Shown: one piece after another, positions 24,560 through 37,326 of the stretch
How the letters are laid out: every line of letters begins with the position of its first letter
Numbering within the stretch: the stretch's first letter is position 1
Source of the DNA: Sabellastarte sp. h YS-2021
Taxonomy: Eukaryota; Annelida; Polychaeta; Sabellida; Sabellidae
Assembly (NCBI GenBank): GCA_964017235.1
Contig: OZ024935.1
Location: 32,281,596 to 32,345,595, forward strand
DNA: 64,000 nucleotides
Reading direction: 5' to 3'
Notes under the pieces: generated by a model
The model's input: the letters and a program-made list of their open reading frames with translations, nothing else
Told to the model about the DNA's origin: nothing
Databases searched by the model: none
Made by a program: the position numbers and the translations under genes

Positions 24560-27500
24560 AAATAAGTCAAATATTGAGATGTAACGCTGGAATTTGGGTA
24601 GGATGTTAGTTTTGTGGCACTTGTGATTATAGCAATGATTTCAGACTTACATCTACATGGAAAATTCATGTCACAACCTGTCCAAGTTCCCAGAGCACCG
24701 TTTATCCTCCACAATTAAGTCAAATATTGAGATGTAATGCTGAAATTTGGGCAGGACGTTAGATTCATGTTACTGGTGATGATAGAATAGATTTCAGACT
24801 TACATCTATGTGGGAAACTAGTGTTGCGACCTGTCAAGGCTACATCGCCCAAGTACCCGGAGCGCCTTTTTTCCTCTGTAACTAAGTGAAATTTTGAGAT
24901 GAAACCCTGGATATTGGGCAGGAGATTAGTTTTGTGGCACTTGTATTATAGCAATGATTTCAGACTTAAATCTACATGGGAAACTAGTGTCATGACCCGT
25001 CAAGGCTACATCGCCAAAGTACCTGGAGCGCTGTTTTTCCTCCAAAACTAAGTCAAATATTGAGATGTAATGCTGAAATTTGGGCTGGACGTTAGATTCA
25101 TGTTACTGGTGATAATAGAAAAGATTTCAGACTTACATCTATGTGGGAAACTAGTGTCACGACCTGTCAAGGCTACATCGCCCAAGTACCCGGAGCGCCT
25201 TTTTTCCTCTGTAAATAAGTCAAATATTGAGATGTAACGCTGGAATTTGGGTAGGACGTTAGTTTTGTGGCACTTGTGATTATAGCAATGATTTCAGACT
25301 TAAATCTACATGGGAAACTAGTGTCATGACCCGTCAAGGCTACATCGCCAAAGTACCTGGAGCGCTGTTTTTCCTCCAAAACTAAGTCAAATATTGAGAT
25401 GTAATGCTGAAATTTGGGCTGGACGTTAGATTCATGTTACTGGTCATAATAGAAAAGATTTCAGACTTACATCTATGTGGGAAACTAGTGTCACGACCTG
25501 TCAAGGCTACATCGCCCAAGTACCCGGACCGCCTTTTTTCCTCTGTAAATAAGTCAAATATTGAGATGTAACGCTGGAATTTGGGTAGGACGTTAGTTTT
25601 GTGGCACTTGTGATTATAGCAATGATTTCAGACTTACATCTACATGGAAAATTCATGTCACGACCTGTCCAAGTTCCCGGAGCACCGTTTTTCCTCCATA
25701 ATAAAGTCAAATATTGAGATGTAATGTTGAAATTTGGGCAGGACGTTAGATTCATGTTACTGGTGATGATAGAAAAGATTTCAGACTTACATCTATGTGG
25801 GAAACTAGTGTTGCGACCTGTCAAAGCTACATCGCCCAAGTACCTGGAGCGCCTTTTTTCCTCTGTAACTAAGTGAAATTTTGAGATGAAACCCTGGAAT
25901 TTGGCCAGGACATTAGTTTTGTGGCACTTGTATTATAGCAATGATTTCAGACTTAAATCTACATGGGAAACTAGTGTCATGACCCGTCAAGGCTACATCG
26001 CCAAAGTACCTGGAGCGCTGTTTTTCCTCCAAAACTAAGTCAAATATTGAGATGTAATGCTGAAATTTGGGCTGGACGTTAGATTCATGTTACTGGTGAT
26101 AATAGAAAAGATTTCAGACTTACATCTATGTGGGAAACTAGTGTCACGACCTGTCAAGGCTACATCGCCCAAGTACCCGGAGCGCCTTTTTTCCTCTGTA
26201 AATAAGTCAAATATTGAGATGTAACGCTGGAATTTGGGTAGGACGTTAGTTTTGTGGCACTTGTGATTATAGCAATGATTTCAGACTTAAATCTACATGG
26301 GAAACTAGTGTCATGACCCGTCAAGGCTACATCGCCAAAGTACCTGGAGCGCTGTTTTTCCTCCAAAACTAAGTCAAATATTGAGATGTAATGCTGAAAT
26401 TTGGGCTGGACGTTAGATTCATGTTACTGGTCATAATAGAAAAGATTTTAGACTTACATCTATGTGGGAAACTAGTGTCACGACCTGTCAAGGCTACATC
26501 GCCCAAGTACCCGGAGCGCCTTTTTTCCTCTGTAAATAAGTCAAATATTGAGATGTAACGCTGGAATTTGGGTAGGACGTTAGTTTTGTGGCACTTGTGA
26601 TTATAGCAATGATTTCAGACTTACATCTACATGGAAAATTCATGTCACGACCTGTCCAAGTTCCCGGAGCACCGTTTTTCCTCCATAATAAAGTCAAATA
26701 TTGAGATGTAATGTTGAAATTTGGGCAGGACGTTAGATTCATGTTACTGGTGATGATAGAAAAGATTTCAGACTTACATCTATGTGGGAAACTAGTGTTG
26801 CGACCTGTCAAGGCTACATCGCCCAAGTACCTGGAGCGCCTTTTTTCCTCTGTAACTAAGTGAAATTTTGAGATGAAACCCTGGAATTTGGCCAGGACAT
26901 TAGTTTTGTGGCACTTGTATTATAGCAATGATTTCAGACTTAAATCTACATGGGAAACTAGTGTCATGACCCGTCAAGGCTACATCGCCAAAGTACCTGG
27001 AGCGCTGTTTTTCCTCCAAAACTAAGTCAAATATTGAGATGTAATGCTGAAATTTGAGCTGGACGTTAGATTCATGTTACTGGTGATAATAGTAAAGATT
27101 TCAGAGTTACATCTATGTGGGAAACTAGTGTCACGACATGTCAAGGCTACATCGCCCAAGTACCCGGAGCGCCTTTTTTCCTCTGTAAATAAGTCAAATA
27201 TTGAGATGTAACGCTGGAATTTGGGTAGGACGTTAGTTTTGTGGCACTTGTGATTATAGCAATGATTTCAGACTTACATCTACATGGAAAATTCATGTCA
27301 CGACCTGTCCAAGTTCCCGGAGCACCGTTTTTTCCTCCATAATTAAGTCAAATATTGCGATGTAATGCTGAAATTTGGGCAGGACGTTAGATTCATGTTA
27401 CTGGTGATGATAGAAAAGATTTCAGACTTACATCTATGTGGGAAACTAGTGTTGCGAACTGTCAAGGCTACATCGCCCAAGTACCCGGAGCGCCTTTTTT

Positions 27501-27840
27501 CCTCTGTAACTAAGTGAAATTTTGAGATGAAACCCTGGAATTTGGGCAGGAGATTAGTTTTGTGGCACTTGTATTATAGCAATGATTTCAGACTTAAATC
27601 TACATGGGAAACTAGTGTTATCACCCGTCAAGGCTACATCGCCAAAGTACCTGGAGCGCTGTTTTTCCTCCAAAACTAAGTCAAATATTGAGATGTAATG
27701 CTGAAATTTGGGCTGGACGTTAGATTCATGTTACTGGTGATAATAGAAAAGATTTCAGACTTACATCTATGTGGGAAACTAGTGTCACGACCTGTCAAGG
27801 CTACATCGCCCAAGTACCCAGAGCGCCTTTTTTCCTCTGT
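24560..27840 (+). repeat. Super-unit 9: I-II-(III/I)-II-III-IV (3281 bp, 20 monomers)
   Basis: Units are I 24560-25212, II 25213-25546, a III/I tetramer 25547-26199, II 26200-26533, III 26534-27186 and IV 27187-27840. The III/I tetramer has type III A, B and C (GGCCAGGACATT) but a type I D (GGGCTGG, GATAATAGAAAAG, CACGACC), and is then followed by II as a type I would be. The II at 25213 ends with GGACCGCC (C at 25529) instead of GGAGCGCC. The II at 26200 has a private GATTTTAGAC (T at 26449). Confidence 0.93.
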
Positions 27841-30800
27841 AAATAAGTCAAATATTGAGATGTAACGCTGGAATTTGGGTAGGATGTTAGTTTTGTGGCA
27901 CTTGTGATTATAGCAATGATTTCAGACTTACATCTACATGGAAAATTCATGTCACAACCTGTCCAAGTTCCCAGAGCACCGTTTATCCTCCACAATTAAG
28001 TCAAATATTGAGATGTAATGCTGAAATTTGGGCAGGACGTTAGATTCATGTTACTGGTGATGATAGAATAGATTTCAGACTTACATCTATGTGGGAAACT
28101 AGTGTTGCGACCTGTCAAGGCTACATCGCCCAAGTACCCGGAGCGCCTTTTTTCCTCTGTAACTAAGTGAAATTTTGAGATGAAACCCTGGATATTGGGC
28201 AGGAGATTAGTTTTGTGGCACTTGTATTATAGCAATGATTTCAGACTTAAATCTACATGGGAAACTAGTGTCATGACCCGTCAAGGCTACATCGCCAAAG
28301 TACCTGGAGCGCTGTTTTTCCTCCAAAACTAAGTCAAATATTGAGATGTAATGCTGAAATTTGGGCTGGACGTTAGATTCATGTTACTGGTGATAATAGA
28401 AAAGATTTCAGACTTACATCTATGTGGGAAACTAGTGTCACGACCTGTCAAGGCTACATCGCCCAAGTACCCGGAGCGCCTTTTTTCCTCTGTAAATAAG
28501 TCAAATATTGAGATGTAACGCTGGAATTTGGGTAGGACGTTAGTTTTGTGGCACTTGTGATTATAGCAATGATTTCAGACTTAAATCTACATGGGAAACT
28601 AGTGTCATGACCCGTCAAGGCTACATCGCCAAAGTACCTGGAGCGCTGTTTTTCCTCCAAAACTAAGTCAAATATTGAGATGTAATGCTGAAATTTGGGC
28701 TGGACGTTAGATTCATGTTACTGGTCATAATAGAAAAGATTTCAGACTTACATCTATGTGGGAAACTAGTGTCACGACCTGTCAAGGCTACATCGCCCAA
28801 GTACCCGGACCGCCTTTTTTCCTCTGTAAATAAGTCAAATATTGAGATGTAACGCTGGAATTTGGGTAGGACGTTAGTTTTGTGGCACTTGTGATTATAG
28901 CAATGATTTCAGACTTACATCTACATGGAAAATTCATGTCACGACCTGTCCAAGTTCCCGGAGCACCGTTTTTCCTCCATAATAAAGTCAAATATTGAGA
29001 TGTAATGTTGAAATTTGGGCAGGACGTTAGATTCATGTTACTGGTGATGATAGAAAAGATTTCAGACTTACATCTATGTGGGAAACTAGTGTTGCGACCT
29101 GTCAAAGCTACATCGCCCAAGTACCTGGAGCGCCTTTTTTCCTCTGTAACTAAGTGAAATTTTGAGATGAAACCCTGGAATTTGGCCAGGACATTAGTTT
29201 TGTGGCACTTGTATTATAGCAATGATTTCAGACTTAAATCTACATGGGAAACTAGTGTCATGACCCGTCAAGGCTACATCGCCAAAGTACCTGGAGCGCT
29301 GTTTTTCCTCCAAAACTAAGTCAAATATTGAGATGTAATGCTGAAATTTGAGCTGGACGTTAGATTCATGTTACTGGTGATAATAGTAAAGATTTCAGAG
29401 TTACATCTATGTGGGAAACTAGTGTCACGACATGTCAAGGCTACATCGCCCAAGTACCCGGAGCGCCTTTTTTCCTCTGTAAATAAGTCAAATATTGAGA
29501 TGTAACGCTGGAATTTGGGTAGGACGTTAGTTTTGTGGCACTTGTGATTATAGCAATGATTTCAGACTTACATCTACATGGAAAATTCATGTCACGACCT
29601 GTCCAAGTTCCCGGAGCACCGTTTTTTCCTCCATAATTAAGTCAAATATTGCGATGTAATGCTGAAATTTGGGCAGGACGTTAGATTCATGTTACTGGTG
29701 ATGATAGAAAAGATTTCAGACTTACATCTATGTGGGAAACTAGTGTTGCGAACTGTCAAGGCTACATCGCCCAAGTACCCGGAGCGCCTTTTTTCCTCTG
29801 TAAATAAGTCAAATATTGAGATGTAACGCTGGAATTTGGGTAGGACGTTAGTTTTGTGGCACTTGTGATTATAGCAATGATTTCAGACTTACATCTACAT
29901 GGAAAATTCATGTCACGACCTGTCCAAGTTCCCGGAGCACCGTTTTTCCTCCATAATAAAGTCAAATATTGAGATGTAATGTTGAAATTTGGGCAGGACG
30001 TTAGATTCATGTTACTGGTGATGATAGAAAAGATTTCAGACTTACATCTATGTGGGAAACTAGTGTTGCGACCTGTCAAGGCTACATCGCCCAAGTACCT
30101 GGAGCGCCTTTTTTCCTCTGTAACTAAGTGAAATTTTGAGATGAAACCCTGGAATTTGGCCAGGACATTAGTTTTGTGGCACTTGTATTATAGCAATGAT
30201 TTCAGACTTAAATCTACATGGGAAACTAGTGTCATGACCCGTCAAGGCTACATCGCCAAAGTACCTGGAGCGCTGTTTTTCCTCCAAAACTAAGTCAAAT
30301 ATTGAGATGTAATGCTGAAATTTGAGCTGGACGTTAGATTCATGTTACTGGTGATAATAGTAAAGATTTCAGAGTTACATCTATGTGGGAAACTAGTGTC
30401 ACGACATGTCAAGGCTACATCGCCCAAGTACCCGGAGCGCCTTTTTTCCTCTGTAAATAAGTCAAATATTGAGATGTAACGCTGGAATTTGGGTAGGACG
30501 TTAGTTTTGTGGCACTTGTGATTATAGCAATGATTTCAGACTTACATCTACATGGAAAATTCATGTCACGACCTGTCCAAGTTCCCGGAGCACCGTTTTT
30601 TCCTCCATAATTAAGTCAAATATTGCGATGTAATGCTGAAATTTGGGCAGGACGTTAGATTCATGTTACTGGTGATGATAGAAAAGATTTCAGACTTACA
30701 TCTATGTGGGAAACTAGTGTTGCGAACTGTCAAGGCTACATCGCCCAAGTACCCGGAGCGCCTTTTTTCCTCTGTAACTAAGTGAAATTTTGAGATGAAA

Positions 30801-32416
30801 CCCTGGAATTTGGGCAGGAGATTAGTTTTGTGGCACTTGTATTATAGCAATGATTTCAGACTTAAATCTACATGGGAAACTAGTGTTATCACCCGTCAAG
30901 GCTACATCGCCAAAGTACCTGGAGCGCTGTTTTTCCTCCAAAACTAAGTCAAATATTGAGATGTAATGCTGAAATTTGGGCTGGACGTTAGATTCATGTT
31001 ACTGGTGATAATAGAAAAGATTTCAGACTTATATCTATGTGGGAAACTAGTGTCACGACCTGTCAAGGCTACATCGCCCAAGTACCCAGAGCGCCTTTTT
31101 TCCTCTGTAAATAAGTCAAATATTGAGATGTAACGCTGGAATTTGGGTAGGATGTTAGTTTTGTGGCACTTGTGATTATAGCAATGATTTCAGACTTACA
31201 TCTACATGGAAAATTCATGTCACGACCTGTCCAAGTTCCCGGAGCACCGTTTTTTCCTCCATAATTAAGTCAAATATTGCGATGTAATGCTGAAATTTGG
31301 GCAGGACGTTAGATTCATGTTACTGGTGATGATAGAATAGATTTCAGACTTACATCTATGTGGGAAACTAGTGTTGCAACCTTTCAAGGCTACATCGCCC
31401 AAGTACCCGGAGCGCCTTTTTTCCTCTGTAACTAAGTGAAATTTTGAGATGAAACCCTGGAATTTGGGCAGGACATTAGTTTTGTGGCACTTGTATTATA
31501 GCAATGATTTCAGACTTAAATCTACATGGGAAACTAGTGTCATGACCCGTCAAGGCTACATCGCCAAAGTACCTGGAGCGCTGTTTTTCCTCCAAAACTA
31601 AGTCAAATATTGAGATGTAATGCTGAAATTTGAGCTGGACGTTAGATTCATGTTACTGGTGATAATAGTAAAGATTTCAGAGTTACATCTATGTGGGAAA
31701 CTAGTGTCACGACATGTCAAGGCTACATCGCCCAAGTACCCGGAGCGCCTTTTTTCCTCTGTAAATAAGTCAAATATTGAGATGTAACGCTGGAATTTGG
31801 GTAGGACGTTAGTTTTGTGGCACTTGTGATTATAGCAATGATTTCAGACTTACATCTACATGGAAAATTCATGTCACGACCTGTCCAAGTTCCCGGAGCA
31901 CCGTTTTTTCCTCCATAATTAAGTCAAATATTGCGATGTAATGCTGAAATTTGGGCAGGACGTTAGATTCATGTTACTGGTGATGATAGAAAAGATTTCA
32001 GACTTACATCTATGTGGGAAACTAGTGTTGCGAACTGTCAAGGCTACATCGCCCAAGTACCCGGAGCGCCTTTTTTCCTCTGTAACTAAGTGAAATTTTG
32101 AGATGAAACCCTGGAATTTGGGCAGGAGATTAGTTTTGTGGCACTTGTATTATAGCAATGATTTCAGACTTAAATCTACATGGGAAACTAGTGTTATCAC
32201 CCGTCAAGGCTACATCGCCAAAGTACCTGGAGCGCTGTTTTTCCTCCAAAACTAAGTCAAATATTGAGATGTAATGCTGAAATTTGGGCTGGACGTTAGA
32301 TTCATGTTACTGGTGATAATAGAAAAGATTTCAGACTTACATCTATGTGGGAAACTAGTGTCACGACCTGTCAAGGCTACATCGCCCAAGTACCCAGAGC
32401 GCCTTTTTTCCTCTGT
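27841..32416 (+). repeat. Super-unit 10: I-II-III-IV'-III-IV-V-IV (4576 bp)
   Basis: Units are I 27841-28493, II 28494-28827, III 28828-29480, IV' 29481-29801, III 29802-30454, IV 30455-31108, V 31109-31762 and IV 31763-32416. It matches super-unit 3 in order and length. The end of II again has GGACCGCC (28807-28814), as at 25529. Confidence 0.94.
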
Positions 32417-35400
32417 AAATAAGTCAAATATTGAGATGTAACGCTGGAATTTGGGTAGGATGTTAGTTTTGTGGCACTTGTGATTATAGCAATGATTTCA
32501 GACTTACATCTACATGGAAAATTCATGTCACAACCTGTCCAAGTTCCCAGAGCACCGTTTATCCTCCACAATTAAGTCAAATATTGAGATGTAATGCTGA
32601 AATTTGGGCAGGACGTTAGATTCATGTTACTGGTGATGATAGAATAGATTTCAGACTTACATCTATGTGGGAAACTAGTGTTGCGACCTGTCAAGGCTAC
32701 ATCGCCCAAGTACCCGGAGCGCCTTTTTTCCTCTGTAACTAAGTGAAATTTTGAGATGAAACCCTGGATATTGGGCAGGAGATTAGTTTTGTGGCACTTG
32801 TATTATAGCAATGATTTCAGACTTAAATCTACATGGGAAACTAGTGTCATGACCCGTCAAGGCTACATCGCCAAAGTACCTGGAGCGCTGTTTTTCCTCC
32901 AAAACTAAGTCAAATATTGAGATGTAATGCTGAAATTTGGGCTGGACGTTAGATTCATGTTACTGGTGATAATAGAAAAGATTTCAGACTTACATCTATG
33001 TGGGAAACTAGTGTCACGACCTGTCAAGGCTACATCGCCCAAGTACCCGGAGCGCCTTTTTTCCTCTGTAAATAAGTCAAATATTGAGATGTAACGCTGG
33101 AATTTGGGTAGGACGTTAGTTTTGTGGCACTTGTGATTATAGCAATGATTTCAGACTTAAATCTACATGGGAAACTAGTGTCATGACCCGTCAAGGCTAC
33201 ATCGCCAAAGTACCTGGAGCGCTGTTTTTCCTCCAAAACTAAGTCAAATATTGAGATGTAATGCTGAAATTTGGGCTGGACGTTAGATTCATGTTACTGG
33301 TGATAATAGAAAAGATTTCAGACTTACATCTATGTGGGAAACTAGTGTCACGACCTGTCAAGGCTACATCGCCCAAGTACCCGGAGCGCCTTTTTTCCTC
33401 TGTAAATAAGTCAAATATTGAGATGTAACGCTGGAATTTGGGTAGGACGTTAGTTTTGTGGCACTTGTGATTATAGCAATGATTTCAGACTTAAATCTAC
33501 ATGGGAAACTAGTGTCATGACCCGTCAAGGCTACATCGCCAAAGTACCTGGAGCGCTGTTTTTCCTCCAAAACTAAGTCAAATATTGAGATGTAATGCTG
33601 AAATTTGGGCTGGACGTTAGATTCATGTTACTGGTCATAATAGAAAAGATTTCAGACTTACATCTATGTGGGAAACTAGTGTCACGACCTGTCAAGGCTA
33701 CATCGCCCAAGTACCCGGAGCGCCTTTTTTCCTCTGTAAATAAGTCAAATATTGAGATGTAACGCTGGAATTTGGGTAGGACGTTAGTTTTGTGGCACTT
33801 GTGATTATAGCAATGATTTCAGACTTACATCTACATGGAAAATTCATGTCACGACCTGTCCAAGTTCCCGGAGCACCGTTTTTCCTCCATAATAAAGTCA
33901 AATATTGAGATGTAATGTTGAAATTTGGGCAGGACGTTAGATTCATGTTACTGGTGATGATAGAAAAGATTTCAGACTTACATCTATGTGGGAAACTAGT
34001 GTTGCGACCTGTCAAAGCTACATCGCCCAAGTACCTGGAGCGCCTTTTTTCCTCTGTAACTAAGTGAAATTTTGAGATGAAACCCTGGAATTTGGCCAGG
34101 ACATTAGTTTTGTGGCACTTGTATTATAGCAATGATTTCAGACTTAAATCTACATGGGAAACTAGTGTCATGACCCGTCAAGGCTACATCGCCAAAGTAC
34201 CTGGAGCGCTGTTTTTCCTCCAAAACTAAGTCAAATATTGAGATGTAATGCTGAAATTTGAGCTGGACGTTAGATTCATGTTACTGGTGATAATAGTAAA
34301 GATTTCAGAGTTACATCTATGTGGGAAACTAGTGTCACGACATGTCAAGGCTACATCGCCCAAGTACCCGGAGCGCCTTTTTTCCTCTGTAAATAAGTCA
34401 AATATTGAGATGTAACGCTGGAATTTGGGTAGGACGTTAGTTTTGTGGCACTTGTGATTATAGCAATGATTTCAGACTTACATCTACATGGAAAATTCAT
34501 GTCACGACCTGTCCAAGTTCCCGGAGCACCGTTTTTTCCTCCATAATTAAGTCAAATATTGCGATGTAATGCTGAAATTTGGGCAGGACGTTAGATTCAT
34601 GTTACTGGTGATGATAGAAAAGATTTCAGACTTACATCTATGTGGGAAACTAGTGTTGCGAACTGTCAAGGCTACATCGCCCAAGTACCCGGAGCGCCTT
34701 TTTTCCTCTGTAAATAAGTCAAATATTGAGATGTAACGCTGGAATTTGGGTAGGACGTTAGTTTTGTGGCACTTGTGATTATAGCAATGATTTCAGACTT
34801 ACATCTACATGGAAAATTCATGTCACGACCTGTCCAAGTTCCCGGAGCACCGTTTTTCCTCCATAATAAAGTCAAATATTGAGATGTAATGTTGAAATTT
34901 GGGCAGGACGTTAGATTCATGTTACTGGTGATGATAGAAAAGATTTCAGACTTACATCTATGTGGGAAACTAGTGTTGCGACCTGTCAAGGCTACATCGC
35001 CCAAGTACCTGGAGCGCCTTTTTTCCTCTGTAACTAAGTGAAATTTTGAGATGAAACCCTGGAATTTGGCCAGGACATTAGTTTTGTGGCACTTGTATTA
35101 TAGCAATGATTTCAGACTTAAATCTACATGGGAAACTAGTGTCATGACCCGTCAAGGCTACATCGCCAAAGTACCTGGAGCGCTGTTTTTCCTCCAAAAC
35201 TAAGTCAAATATTGAGATGTAATGCTGAAATTTGAGCTGGACGTTAGATTCATGTTACTGGTGATAATAGTAAAGATTTCAGAGTTACATCTATGTGGGA
35301 AACTAGTGTCACGACATGTCAAGGCTACATCGCCCAAGTACCCGGAGCGCCTTTTTTCCTCTGTAAATAAGTCAAATATTGAGATGTAACGCTGGAATTT

Positions 35401-37326
35401 GGGTAGGACGTTAGTTTTGTGGCACTTGTGATTATAGCAATGATTTCAGACTTACATCTACATGGAAAATTCATGTCACGACCTGTCCAAGTTCCCGGAG
35501 CACCGTTTTTTCCTCCATAATTAAGTCAAATATTGCGATGTAATGCTGAAATTTGGGCAGGACGTTAGATTCATGTTACTGGTGATGATAGAAAAGATTT
35601 CAGACTTACATCTATGTGGGAAACTAGTGTTGCGAACTGTCAAGGCTACATCGCCCAAGTACCCGGAGCGCCTTTTTTCCTCTGTAACTAAGTGAAATTT
35701 TGAGATGAAACCCTGGAATTTGGGCAGGAGATTAGTTTTGTGGCACTTGTATTATAGCAATGATTTCAGACTTAAATCTACATGGGAAACTAGTGTTATC
35801 ACCCGTCAAGGCTACATCGCCAAAGTACCTGGAGCGCTGTTTTTCCTCCAAAACTAAGTCAAATATTGAGATGTAATGCTGAAATTTGGGCTGGACGTTA
35901 GATTCATGTTACTGGTGATAATAGAAAAGATTTCAGACTTATATCTATGTGGGAAACTAGTGTCACGACCTGTCAAGGCTACATCGCCCAAGTACCCAGA
36001 GCGCCTTTTTTCCTCTGTAAATAAGTCAAATATTGAGATGTAACGCTGGAATTTGGGTAGGATGTTAGTTTTGTGGCACTTGTGATTATAGCAATGATTT
36101 CAGACTTACATCTACATGGAAAATTCATGTCACGACCTGTCCAAGTTCCCGGAGCACCGTTTTTTCCTCCATAATTAAGTCAAATATTGCGATGTAATGC
36201 TGAAATTTGGGCAGGACGTTAGATTCATGTTACTGGTGATGATAGAATAGATTTCAGACTTACATCTATGTGGGAAACTAGTGTTGCAACCTTTCAAGGC
36301 TACATCGCCCAAGTACCCGGAGCGCCTTTTTTCCTCTGTAACTAAGTGAAATTTTGAGATGAAACCCTGGAATTTGGGCAGGACATTAGTTTTGTGGCAC
36401 TTGTATTATAGCAATGATTTCAGACTTAAATCTACATGGGAAACTAGTGTCATGACCCGTCAAGGCTACATCGCCAAAGTACCTGGAGCGCTGTTTTTCC
36501 TCCAAAACTAAGTCAAATATTGAGATGTAATGCTGAAATTTGAGCTGGACGTTAGATTCATGTTACTGGTGATAATAGTAAAGATTTCAGAGTTACATCT
36601 ATGTGGGAAACTAGTGTCACGACATGTCAAGGCTACATCGCCCAAGTACCCGGAGCGCCTTTTTTCCTCTGTAAATAAGTCAAATATTGAGATGTAACGC
36701 TGGAATTTGGGTAGGACGTTAGTTTTGTGGCACTTGTGATTATAGCAATGATTTCAGACTTACATCTACATGGAAAATTCATGTCACGACCTGTCCAAGT
36801 TCCCGGAGCACCGTTTTTTCCTCCATAATTAAGTCAAATATTGCGATGTAATGCTGAAATTTGGGCAGGACGTTAGATTCATGTTACTGGTGATGATAGA
36901 AAAGATTTCAGACTTACATCTATGTGGGAAACTAGTGTTGCGAACTGTCAAGGCTACATCGCCCAAGTACCCGGAGCGCCTTTTTTCCTCTGTAACTAAG
37001 TGAAATTTTGAGATGAAACCCTGGAATTTGGGCAGGAGATTAGTTTTGTGGCACTTGTATTATAGCAATGATTTCAGACTTAAATCTACATGGGAAACTA
37101 GTGTTATCACCCGTCAAGGCTACATCGCCAAAGTACCTGGAGCGCTGTTTTTCCTCCAAAACTAAGTCAAATATTGAGATGTAATGCTGAAATTTGGGCT
37201 GGACGTTAGATTCATGTTACTGGTGATAATAGAAAAGATTTCAGACTTACATCTATGTGGGAAACTAGTGTCACGACCTGTCAAGGCTACATCGCCCAAG
37301 TACCCAGAGCGCCTTTTTTCCTCTGT
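32417..37326 (+). repeat. Super-unit 11: I-II-II-III-IV'-III-IV-V-IV (4910 bp, 30 monomers)
   Basis: Units are I 32417-33069, II 33070-33403, II 33404-33737, III 33738-34390, IV' 34391-34711, III 34712-35364, IV 35365-36018, V 36019-36672 and IV 36673-37326. It is the 4576-bp arrangement plus one extra 334-bp II. The two II units are adjacent; the first has GGTGATAAT in D and the second GGTCATAAT. Confidence 0.94.
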
